Shown: in pieces, positions 27,020 to 35,438 of the stretch
How positions within the stretch are numbered: the first letter of the stretch is position 1
Layout of the letters: each line of letters opens with the position of its first letter
Assembly (NCBI GenBank): GCA_964517435.1
Contig: CAZFEC010000001.1
Location: 1 to 64,000, forward strand
Direction: 5' to 3'
DNA from: BS150m-G50 sp964517435
GTDB lineage: Bacteria > CAIWAD01 > BS150m-G50
Length of the DNA: 64,000 nt
Notes under the pieces: generated by a model
Databases searched by the model: none
What the model was told of the DNA's origin: nothing
Seen by the model: only the letters and a program-made list of their open reading frames with translations
Made by a program: the position numbers and the translations under genes

Positions 27020-27794
27020 AGAGCGCCTCTTAGCCGGGTTGCTGGAGATCATGGATCGTCTGCGCGATCCCGGCGGTTGTCCCTGGGACCAGGAGCAGAA
27101 CATTCACACTTTACGGGTTTATCTGCTGGAGGAGGTCTACGAGCTAGTAGACGCCATGGACGACGAGAACTGGCCGGTCCTGAAGGAGGAGCTGGGCGAT
27201 CTGCTCTTCCACATCGTCTTTCAGACCCGCCTGGCCAAGGAGCTGGGACACTTCACCATGCGGGACGTGATACAAAACATATCGGAGAAGATCACCCGCC
27301 GCCACCCGCATGTCTTCAGCGAGGGTCGCAAACTGGATACTCCCGCCCAGGTTGAAAACCAGTGGGAGTCGCTCAAACTGCGCGAGGGAAAGCGTTCGGT
27401 GCTGGGCGGCGTGCCGCGCAGCCTTTCCGCGCTGGTGCGGGCGTATCGCGTGCAGGAAAAAGCCGCCAGCGTCGGCTTCGAGTGGGATGATGTCGAGGGT
27501 GCCGTCGACAAGCTGGACGAGGAATACCACGAGTTCCGCGAACGCCTGGAAGAGGCTGACCGCAGCGGCATGCAGGAGGAGATGGGGGATTTCCTCTTCT
27601 CGCTGGTTAATGTATCACGCTACCTCGGGTTGACACCGGAGGACGCGCTGCGCACGACGGTCAACAAGTTCATCACCCGCTTTCAATATATCGAAAGTAA
27701 ACTGGCGGAGCGGAACCAGACCCCCGCCGACGCCTCCCTGTCGGAGATGGACGCGCTGTGGGAGGAAGCCAAGCGCGATCCGCATACCGGCTGA
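27012..27794 (+). CDS. mazG: Nucleoside triphosphate pyrophosphohydrolase MazG
   Basis: 260 residues, the two-domain MazG. First domain has CPWDQEQNIHTLRVYLLEEVYEL and KEELGDLLFHIVF with the E-E-x-x-E and E-x-x-D metal residues. Second domain has DKLDEEYHEFRERLEE and QEEMGDFLFSLVNVSRYLG. It removes pyrophosphate from non-canonical or excess NTPs. The frame is open from 26949, but the ATG at 27012 follows GGAGG and matches the usual N-terminus. Two full copies of the dispersed 8-mer lie inside (27267-27274 and 27611-27618). Coupled to both neighbours by short overlaps. Confidence 0.92.
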   Translation: MNEERLLAGLLEIMDRLRDPGGCPWDQEQNIHTLRVYLLEEVYELVDAMDDENWPVLKEELGDLLFHIVFQTRLAKELGHFTMRDVIQNISEKITRRHPHVFSEGRKLDTPAQVENQWESLKLREGKRSVLGGVPRSLSALVRAYRVQEKAASVGFEWDDVEGAVDKLDEEYHEFRERLEEADRSGMQEEMGDFLFSLVNVSRYLGLTPEDALRTTVNKFITRFQYIESKLAERNQTPADASLSEMDALWEEAKRDPHTG

Positions 27795-28558
27795 TGTCCG
27801 GCTACGGTTTCCCACCCGCCTGGCTGGCGGGAACTCCCCTGCAGTTGCCGTTGCGCTACTTCTCCCGCCAGGTGCCGCCCGGCCGCATCCTGTATCAAAG
27901 ACAGAACAGCATCCTCTATCATTACGCCAATCAGCTATTCGGTTGGGGTGAGCTGCCGCCGCCCCCATTGGTCAGCTGGCTGGAGCAGGGCGCGTCGCCG
28001 GGGCCGTTCTGGCTGCTGGCGCCGCCGGAGTGGCAGCCGGCCCTCGCCGCCTGGCTGGCGGGTTCGCGACTCACTCTCGCGGCGGGCGAACAGCAGTTGC
28101 TGGCCCTGCGGACTTCTCCGCCAGAACCGGTGCTGCTGCCCCCCGGCTTCCATTGCGCCCCACTGCGGGAGTATGACAACACGATCGGGGAACTGTATAC
28201 GTTGTTCGAACGGGAGCTGCAGCTGCCCGCGAGCGGTTTGGAACCCCGGCAACAACTGGCGTCGGTCAACGAGCATGGCGAAGCCTGGGGTTTGTATCAC
28301 GAGCGGGAGCTGGCCGGCAAACTGGATCTCCTCTACCCGGTTGACGACCAGGTCTGGGCCGGTGGCTTGTTTATTCGACCGCCATGGCGAGGCAACAAGC
28401 TGGGACGCCGTTTCCTCCTGCACCTGCTGCAGCAATCCCGCTTCCAGCGGCTCGAAATGCAGATCTCGCCGCAACTGTTGACTTACTACCAGGCGTTGGG
28501 ATGCCAGCCGCTGTGTGAATTCATTTGGTACTATCTGAATCCAGTGAAAGTTGTCTGA
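27794..28558 (+). CDS. GNAT-like acetyltransferase domain protein
   Basis: 254 residues. The ATG overlaps the mazG stop by one base (TGATG). The C-terminal ~110 residues resemble a GNAT/FR47-like fold: GLYHERELAGKLDLLYPVDDQVWAGGLFIRPPWRGNKLGRRFLLHLLQQ gives the beta4-alpha3 acetyl-CoA segment with R-x-x-x-x-G-R-R, followed by YYQALGCQPLCEFIWYYL. The N-terminal ~130 residues are rich in Pro, Leu and Trp and I do not recognise them. Substrate unknown. It ends an rlmB-mazG cluster, and its role beside them is not evident. Confidence 0.6.
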   Translation: MSGYGFPPAWLAGTPLQLPLRYFSRQVPPGRILYQRQNSILYHYANQLFGWGELPPPPLVSWLEQGASPGPFWLLAPPEWQPALAAWLAGSRLTLAAGEQQLLALRTSPPEPVLLPPGFHCAPLREYDNTIGELYTLFERELQLPASGLEPRQQLASVNEHGEAWGLYHERELAGKLDLLYPVDDQVWAGGLFIRPPWRGNKLGRRFLLHLLQQSRFQRLEMQISPQLLTYYQALGCQPLCEFIWYYLNPVKVV

Positions 28559-28815
28559 TGCGCCTGATTATTGCACAAACGCATATCATGTATTATCATA
28601 CACTTAGAGACGCTGTTGTAGAATATTAACCAAAGTTATTTAGGAATAGAACCAGCTTCGCTTTAAGTGCCTGTTATGTAATCACTTTACAACGGACTAG
28701 TTCCGGCTTGATTCTTGCTGCTTAATTTTAAATGAGTGTTGAATTCCTGGTGGCTGACAATTTCAATCAAAAATAGAACTACATAACCACTTCACATTAA
28801 CAAAATGGAGGAAGC

Positions 28816-31800
28816 ATGCGTAAACTCATCACCGGATTCATGATTCTGCTGACCGCCTCTTGGGCTATGGCGCTTAACCCGGGCGACCTGGTCGTCAACG
28901 AGATCATGCAGAATCCCGCCGCCGTCGCTGATTCGGATGGCGAGTGGTTTGAGGTTTACAACGCAACCGAACTAACCGTCAATCTGAATGGATTGGTTTT
29001 CACAGAAGATGCCTTCGGCAATATCTTCACAGTCGGAAGTGATGTTCTTATCGACGCCGGTGGCTATGCATTGCTGGCTCGGAATGCCGATCCGCTGGTA
29101 AATGGTGGTCTGCCTACCGTCGACTATGTGTATCCCGGTGGTTATTATCTGGGTAACAGCTCTGACGAAGTTATCATCCTGGAGATCGTCGGTATCGATA
29201 CCACTGTCATCGATGAAGTCTGGTACGACAACGGCGCCACCTTCCCCGATCCCAACGGCGCCAGCATGGCTTTGCTCAGCGTTGACCTGGACAACAACGT
29301 CGGTGCCAACTGGTACGAGGAATCGACCTTTACCTATGGTGACGGCGACTACGGTACTCCCGGCGCCGCCAACCAGCAGGAAGGTTTCCCGCTCATCACC
29401 GATGTTTCGCAGGTTCCCGGTGCTCCGGGCAGCAGCGATGATGTCGACATCACCGCGACCGTCACCGATCCGGCCACCCGAACGGTAGCCAACGTCGATC
29501 TCATCTATGATGTAGATGGAGCGCCCGCTGTCATCGTCGACATGACTCCCGCTGGCGATATCTACAGCGGCACCATTCCGGCTCAGATTGCCGGCTCCGT
29601 CGTCACCTGGCGCATCGAAGCCACCGATGATGAGGATAACACCTCCTTCTTCGGACCGGTTGTCTACACCGTGGTGGATGTTCCGCTTTACAGCATCTAC
29701 GATATCCAGTACTCAACCGATCCCGATTACCCATCCCCCTATGAAGGGCAAATGGTACAGGTCACCGGTATCGTGACCGCCATCGGCCTCTCCGGCGACG
29801 GCAGCTTCTTCCTGCAGGATGACGAAGCCCCCTGGTGCGGTATCCAGATTTACGGCAACAACGACGGCGTCGCTATCGACGACTCGGTGACCGTCACAGG
29901 TATAGTCGAGGAGTATTACACCCAGACCGAGCTGCACATCTACGGTTCGGATGTATTCACCATCCACTCCAGTGGCCACACTCCGGTGGAACCGCTGCTG
30001 GTTCCGGTCGGCACCGCTTACACTGAGCCTTACGAATCGGTACTGGTCCGGGTTGAGAATACCACCTGTGTCAGTCTGCCCGATGGCTACGGCGAGTGGG
30101 AAATCAGCGATGGCGTGGACACTGGTCTTGTCGATGACTGGTTCGTCAGCTTCACCCCGACTCTGGAACAGTGCTACGACATTCAGGGTCTGGTTTACTT
30201 CTACTATAACTACAAGATCTGCCCACGCGACCTGAGCGAGATCACCATCTGCGGCGGCGGCAATCTGCCACCCACCATCACCGACGTCGCGCATGTACCG
30301 TTACTCCCGACCAGCGTCGATATCGTGACCGTCAGCGCGACGGTTACCGATGATGTCGGCGTCGCCAGTGTGGTGCTGAACTACAGTGTGGGCGGCGGCG
30401 GTTACGTACCAGTAGCCATGACCCCCGGCATTGACGACCTCTACAGCGGTGACATACCGGCACAGGTTGACGGTTCGCATGTGGACTATTACCTCGTCGC
30501 CACCGACACGCCCGATGGGGATACAACTACCAGCGACATCGGATTCTATGATGTCATCGATGTCTACACCTGCGAAGACATCTCCAACATCCGTGTCGTT
30601 GACGTGGACGGCGTGCCGGTGATGGAAGGTCAAGCGGTGATGGTCTGCGGTGTGCTGACCGTCGCCCATGAATTCGGCTCCAGCGGCCCCGGCTATCTGG
30701 TTCATGAAACCGGTTCCGTAGCTTTCCACGGCGGCGTTTTCGGTGATGATACCAGTTTAATTATTGGCGACGAAGTCGAGGTTATCGGTATCGTCGGCGC
30801 TTATAACGGCCTGACCCAGATCCAGGATCCGCCGGTAGTCAACTTCATCGGCCATGTCGGTCCGCCCACTCCCACTGTCGTCACCCTGGCCACACTCGGT
30901 GCCGGCGGTGAAGCCTGGGAAGCGCAGCTGGTAACGGTAGAAGGTGTTACCCTGGTCGATCCGGAGAACTGGCCGGCTGAAGGGGATTACGCCACCGTGA
31001 TCCTGCAACAGGGCGTCGATACTTATGACATGTACATTGACCGCGACACCAATATCGACGGTTCAATTGCGCCTACCGGCACCTTCAATGTAACCGGAGT
31101 CATCGGCCAGTACGACACGACACTGCCTTGGACTGAAGGCTACAACATCTCTCCGCGTATGCTCGATGACGTCGGCGGCGGCGGCGAGCCTCCGGTCGTG
31201 ACGATCTACGACATCCAGTACACCACAGATCCCTCCGGCGATTCACCGCTGGCCGGGCAGATGGTTACCACCAGCGGCATCGTCTACGCCGTCTCAGGCG
31301 CCGGTTTCTTCATCCAGGATGACGACGCCACCTGGTCCGGCATCCAGGTCTTCGGCGCCAACAACCAGATTGTGGTTGGTGATGAGGTCACGGTAACCGG
31401 CCAGGTTGTCGAGTACTACAACTTCACCGAGCTGACCATCAGTGATTCCACCGCTTACACCATCCTGACGAGCGGCAATCCGCTCTATCCTGTAGCGCTG
31501 GGAACGATTCCGGCTATCTATGTCGAGGACTACGAAGGTGTGTTCGTCGGTGTCCAGAATGTTACCTGCTCAAACATTGATCTGGGATACGGCGAATGGG
31601 AAATCACCGACGGTACCAACCTGGGTGTTGTCAACGACCTGATGTACGCCTATGTGCCAGTACTGGATGAGTGCTTCGACCTGGTACAGGGTGCTCTCAC
31701 TTACGGTTTCGGTGCTTACAAGATCGAACCGCGCGAGGCGGGTGATATCGTCAACTGTGCCACGCTGGATGCTCCGGTGGTCACCATCACCTATTCCGGC

Positions 31801-31971
31801 GGCAGTGCCATCCTCACCTGGGATCCGGTCGACGGGGCCACCGACTACCGGGTACATGTCAGCACCGAGCCGTACGGCGGCTGGGATGCCGGCACTCTCA
31901 CCGGCGGTCTGACCACCTACACCTACCCGTCAACAGGTATGTACTTCTTCCATGTTGTAGCGTTGAACTAG
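28816..31971 (+). CDS. Secreted multi-domain protein with lamin-tail and OB-like repeats
   Basis: 1051 residues with signal peptide MRKLITGFMILLTASWAMA. Residues about 20-195 are a lamin-tail domain (VVNEIMQNPAAV, DGEWFEVYNAT, LLARNADP, DEVWYDNGATFPDPNG). Two Ig-like stretches (about 200-290 and 490-580) share the pattern TVTDP/TVTDD...VDLIYDVDG/VVLNYSVGG...IYSGTIPAQ/LYSGDIPAQ. Three OB-like modules begin IYDIQYSTDP, ISNIRVVDVD and IYDIQYTTDP, with VTGIV repeats and FFLQDDEAPWCGIQIYG/FFIQDDDATWSGIQVFG. The end (about 975-1051) resembles Fn3. There is no recognisable type IX or other sorting tail. The first and third OB modules are near-duplicates. Probably a surface or extracellular protein; no catalytic residues can be named. 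An AT-rich 257-base leader precedes SD GGAGG. Confidence 0.75.
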   Translation: MRKLITGFMILLTASWAMALNPGDLVVNEIMQNPAAVADSDGEWFEVYNATELTVNLNGLVFTEDAFGNIFTVGSDVLIDAGGYALLARNADPLVNGGLPTVDYVYPGGYYLGNSSDEVIILEIVGIDTTVIDEVWYDNGATFPDPNGASMALLSVDLDNNVGANWYEESTFTYGDGDYGTPGAANQQEGFPLITDVSQVPGAPGSSDDVDITATVTDPATRTVANVDLIYDVDGAPAVIVDMTPAGDIYSGTIPAQIAGSVVTWRIEATDDEDNTSFFGPVVYTVVDVPLYSIYDIQYSTDPDYPSPYEGQMVQVTGIVTAIGLSGDGSFFLQDDEAPWCGIQIYGNNDGVAIDDSVTVTGIVEEYYTQTELHIYGSDVFTIHSSGHTPVEPLLVPVGTAYTEPYESVLVRVENTTCVSLPDGYGEWEISDGVDTGLVDDWFVSFTPTLEQCYDIQGLVYFYYNYKICPRDLSEITICGGGNLPPTITDVAHVPLLPTSVDIVTVSATVTDDVGVASVVLNYSVGGGGYVPVAMTPGIDDLYSGDIPAQVDGSHVDYYLVATDTPDGDTTTSDIGFYDVIDVYTCEDISNIRVVDVDGVPVMEGQAVMVCGVLTVAHEFGSSGPGYLVHETGSVAFHGGVFGDDTSLIIGDEVEVIGIVGAYNGLTQIQDPPVVNFIGHVGPPTPTVVTLATLGAGGEAWEAQLVTVEGVTLVDPENWPAEGDYATVILQQGVDTYDMYIDRDTNIDGSIAPTGTFNVTGVIGQYDTTLPWTEGYNISPRMLDDVGGGGEPPVVTIYDIQYTTDPSGDSPLAGQMVTTSGIVYAVSGAGFFIQDDDATWSGIQVFGANNQIVVGDEVTVTGQVVEYYNFTELTISDSTAYTILTSGNPLYPVALGTIPAIYVEDYEGVFVGVQNVTCSNIDLGYGEWEITDGTNLGVVNDLMYAYVPVLDECFDLVQGALTYGFGAYKIEPREAGDIVNCATLDAPVVTITYSGGSAILTWDPVDGATDYRVHVSTEPYGGWDAGTLTGGLTTYTYPSTGMYFFHVVALN

Positions 31972-31994
31972 TTTCAGACTGCGACATTAACGAT

Positions 31995-32030
31995 AAAGGG
32001 CGGTCCCCCTTGCGGGATCGCCCTTTTCTT
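31995..32030 (+). terminator. Terminator after the lamin-tail protein
   Basis: Stem AAGGGCGGTCCC / GGGATCGCCCTT (one G-T pair) with a short loop, followed by TTTCTT, 23 bases after the stop codon. Confidence 0.85.
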
Positions 32031-32199
32031 ACGCCGGGTGCAATTACCGCGGATACAGTGGACGGATTAGTATGAATATTGCAAAAACCTCAATTCAACG
32101 AGACCTGATTCATCATTATATTATTATATGACAAATTCTTTTCACTTTAAGCACTTCACTTTTATCAGATAGGGCTACTCCAGGATCGGAAGTGTTCAG

Positions 32200-34293
32200 T
32201 TGCTGCCCATTCGCTTCACACGGATCCTTACCACGCTTTACTCGCTGCTACTGGCGTCGATGTTGTTCCTGCCGGAACTGTCGACGGCATTTGACGCCCA
32301 CCGTGAGGGAGAGATGGTTCTTGAATACCGTTACCGTTTCAACTGCCAGAACCACGTCCCTGACCATCTGCTCGGCGTGATCGCGGTCAGCGGCAACCGG
32401 CTGGTGATCAGCGGGAATCAGGGTTTAGCTTTGGTGGATCACTCCCTGCTGACCCCGGCCGGAACCGACATCGCCCTCTCCCGGCTCCTGGGTCTGAACG
32501 CCCGCGAGGTCTACCTCTACCAGCAGAACTATCTATTCGTCAATCTCAACGGCACCGGTGTGAATCCCGAAGCCGGTTTCGCTGTGGTCAGGATCGATGG
32601 GGACAACCTGACTCCGGTGACCATCGTCAGCTCCACCGCGGTGTTTTTCGAGAAGATGGCAATCGCGGGTAACTACTTGTACGTGGCCGCGCACAGCGGT
32701 GGTTTCCATGTCTATAGTATCTCCAATCCCGAAGCACCCTACTTTCGCGCTTCGATCCCGACCGGTTTTGTGAACGCCTATGCGGTCGCGGTCGCGGGTG
32801 ATACCGCCTATGTCGCTGACGGCGGCGGCGGCTTGAAAGTAGTCGATATCTCGAATCCGCTATCGCCGCTTTTGGTTGGCGGCGAAACACTGGCTACAGC
32901 TGTCGGAACAGCGGAGGATGTCACCTGTCGGAACGGGAAGGTCTTCCTGGCGGCGGGGGCGTCCGGTGTGGCGGTTTTCGACGGCGCCGATCTGGCCAGC
33001 CGGAGGCTGATCGAAGTCGGCGGTGCGGCGCGCTCTTTCAGCTGGGTGGGAGATCACCTGGCGGTCTCCACCATTCACGGTATCGCCATTCTGGGCGAGG
33101 TCGGTGGTGAGTATCAGCTGGTGGCGAGTGAGATCACCGGACGGCGTGGTCATAATGCCCGTCTGCGTCTGTGCGGCGCCATCGGCACTGCGGGTGACAG
33201 CCTGGTGCTCTGCGCCGACTGGAACTGCATGGACGTCTATGAACTGATGGAGTTCAACACCGGCAGTCAACCCGACATCAGTTGCGACCGGCAGCGGATT
33301 CGTTTTCATCCTGATGGCGAATCAGTCACGGCCACCGTCTGGAACAATGGCGCCGGGGATCTTCACATCACCGCCGTCAATGTCAATCCACCTTCCTTCA
33401 GCAGCGATTTCACGCCGGTCACATTGCAGCCGGGTGAGAGTCTGGGATTTCAGATCAGTTATAACGGTTCCGCCCAGCAGGACAGCGGTCTGGTACGGAT
33501 CATGTCCGACGATCCGGACGAAAGTCCGTTTCCGATCCAGATCTTCGGCGAGACAGGATACCTGAATCCAGGGGACCAGGCACTCGACTTCACACTGCCG
33601 CTCTATACCCGTGATCACGGGACCGGGACCTACAGCTGGGAGCCGTTCACCCTTTCAGAGCAGCTGGGAAAAGTGATCTGGTTCCAGGCCTACGGGAGCT
33701 GGTGACCTGCCTGCACACCCGCGGTCGCGGATATGCAGAACAGCATTGTCAAGGAATTCACAGGCAACCCGCAGGTGCGGCTGGCACTTTTGAATCCAGG
33801 TGACAGCCATAGCGAGACCCTGGCCTGGACGCAGCACTTCTGGGACAATAACTATTTACGGGGGAGTTTTCTCTACGACAACGACGGCAGCGTTGACTCG
33901 TTGTACGAGCAACCCGCCACCGGCCTGCCTTTCGGGCGCGGTTTCATCATCGACCAGCAGGGTAATGTCGATCTGCCGTTTTTCGGTCACAACCCGCAGA
34001 TGGTGATCGCGCGGATCTATGAACTGTTGGAGGACTCACCTCCGACCGCTCCGCAAAACCTCGCCGCGTTTGTAACCGGCGCGGACCTGGAGCTGATGTG
34101 GAGCCCGGTCACCGCCGATGTCTGGGGTAATCCGATGACGGTCAACCATTACCGCGTGTATCGCGGCCAGGAGCCGTATTTCACTTGTGATGGTGAGCAC
34201 CTGCTGGGGGAGACCGCTGACTGCTTTTATACAGTCGCTGGAGCGATGAGTCAGCCCGGTGGCTTCTTCAAGGTAACCGCAGGTTACCCGTAA
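32200..34293 (+). CDS. Candidate selenoprotein: exported propeller-Ig-redoxin-Fn3 protein with in-frame TGA at the redox Cys
   Basis: One frame of 697 residues interrupted only by TGA at 33703-33705 (residue 502). TTG start is chosen because it opens a signal peptide (RILTTLYSLLLASMLFL...). Order: LVIVD-type propeller repeats (about 60-340; AVAGDTAYVADGGGGLKVVDISNP), an Ig-like/HYDIN-type domain (about 350-450), an AhpC/thioredoxin-like domain (about 455-610; GDQALDFTLPLYTRD, KVIWFQAYGSW-TGA-PACTPAVADM), and an Fn3-like tail (about 615-697). The TGA lies where thioredoxins have the nucleophilic Cys of W-C-x-x-C and the second Cys is intact, giving U-P-A-C. The 195 codons after it stay open and clearly continue the redoxin fold. 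A SECIS-like hairpin starts 5 bases later. No selA/B/C/D genes are in the window. If Sec is not used, this is a truncated gene. Confidence 0.7.
33711..33738 (+). promoter_or_regulatory. Candidate bacterial SECIS hairpin
   Basis: Outer stem CTGCA (33711-33715) / TGCAG (33734-33738), 3x3 internal loop, inner stem CCGC (33719-33722) / GCGG (33727-33730), apical loop GGTC (33723-33726). The loop begins 18 bases after the TGA and its first base is G. Known bacterial SECIS elements sit directly 3' of the UGA with a small apical loop having a G in its first two positions, and E. coli fdhF has a GGUC-containing loop, so the fit is good. Only SelB binding or Sec incorporation would prove it. Confidence 0.6.
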
Positions 34294-34345
34294 TCGCAGG
34301 TTACCCGTAATCGCAGGTTACCCGTAATCGCAGGTTACCCGTAAT
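34278..34345. repeat. Four tandem copies of a 17-bp repeat at the 3' end of the redoxin gene
   Basis: CGCAGGTTACCCGTAAT repeated four times without change (34278-34294, 34295-34311, 34312-34328, 34329-34345). The first copy encodes the last residues (AGYP) and the stop codon of the gene, so the repeat arose by duplicating the gene end. Each added unit contains TAA. GGTAACC at 34272-34278 can pair with GGTTACC in the first copy. Confidence 0.9.
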
Positions 34346-34411
34346 CGCCAGTCTCAGCGCTGAGTGAGACTACCGCGTTCGTATGTGTCGGATCCTGATT
34401 CAACCTCGGGA

Positions 34412-35433
34412 TCAGGTAATCCCGAGGTACTTCCGCAGGCTTTCTATCTGGACGTCGGTGCCCAGTACTACCATCTGATCGCCCGTTTCGAGCAGCGTCC
34501 TCGCGTTAGCCACCTCCAGCTGGTCCGCCGCCTGCTTGCGACCGACATGATGAGGATCCCGTCGGTACGCTTGCGGATGTCGGTGTCATGCAGCTGCTTG
34601 TCGACGCAGGGGGCGTCGGGCGGTATTTCAACTTGCACCATGCGGTAGTCGGTCTCGCCGCGGGTGACGAAGGTGTCCAGGAAGTCGGCGACGGCCGGCT
34701 GCAGCATCATGGCCGCCATGCGGCGCCCGCCGATCAGCGATGGCGAGATCACCTTGTCGGCGCCGGCCTGCTGCAGCTTCTTGTCGGCATGCGGTTCGAT
34801 TCCCTTGGTGATGATATTGAGAGTGGGATTCATTTCACGCGCGGTCAGCACTACGTAGAGGTTGGCCGCATCGCTGTCGAGAGTCGTCAGCAATCCCTGC
34901 GCGTGTTCTATGCCGCTGCGCCACAGGGTCTCCTCATGGGTGACGTCCGCTTCGATCACCAGCAGATCGCCGGCGCGAGCCTCCTCGCACCGTGCCGCGT
35001 TCTTCTCGATGATGACGATATCGAGGTTGGCACTGGTGAAGGAGCGAGCCAGTTCGGCGCCGACATGGCCGTATCCGCAGATGATATAGTGTTCCCGCAG
35101 TTTGCTGATCAGAGTGTCCATTTTTCTGCCTCGCAAGAAATCCTGAATAACACCGGAGGTGATGGCGGCGGTCAGGGTGGAAAGGATGAACCCCGCCAGA
35201 CCGACACCGGCCAGAACATAGAAAATCGTGAAATACTGACCCGCGACGCTGAGTTCGTGAACTTCGCCGAAACCGACGGTGGTCAGAGCGATAACCGACA
35301 TGTAGAACGCATCGAGCGGACTCTACCCCTCCAGCAGCATGTAGCCGCTGGCGCCGATTCCGATCAGCACCAGCAGCATCGCGGGCAGCGCCAGTAGGCG
35401 CGGGCGGGAAATCGAATGCGTTTTAAGTATCAT
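34412..35433 (-). pseudogene. Potassium channel with RCK (TrkA-N/C) domains, amber stop plus frameshift
   Basis: From the ATG at 35433 the frame reads a first membrane helix (LLALPAMLLVLIGIGASGY), then TAG at 35325-35323 exactly where homologues have Trp (MLLEG-stop-SPLDAFYMSV). It then continues in the same frame through the selectivity filter TTVGFGEV, a second helix and an RCK domain with YIICGYGHVGAELA. After DGILIMSV, near 34541, one base is missing: the shifted frame continues KQAADQLEVANARTLL... to KYLGIT and a stop at 34414-34412, completing the TrkA-C domain. Two independent lesions suggest decay, or assembly errors in an intact gene. It begins 5 bases after the carboxyltransferase stop, as if in an operon with it. 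Confidence 0.8.
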
Positions 35434-35438
35434 GTCGC

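Noticed and set aside
34278..34345. CRISPR array
   Set aside because: Repeats are contiguous 17-mers with no spacers and no cas genes.
35323..35325. TAG in the K+ channel read as pyrrolysine
   Set aside because: The expected residue is Trp, one base from TAG, there is a second lesion in the same gene, and no Pyl genes are in view.
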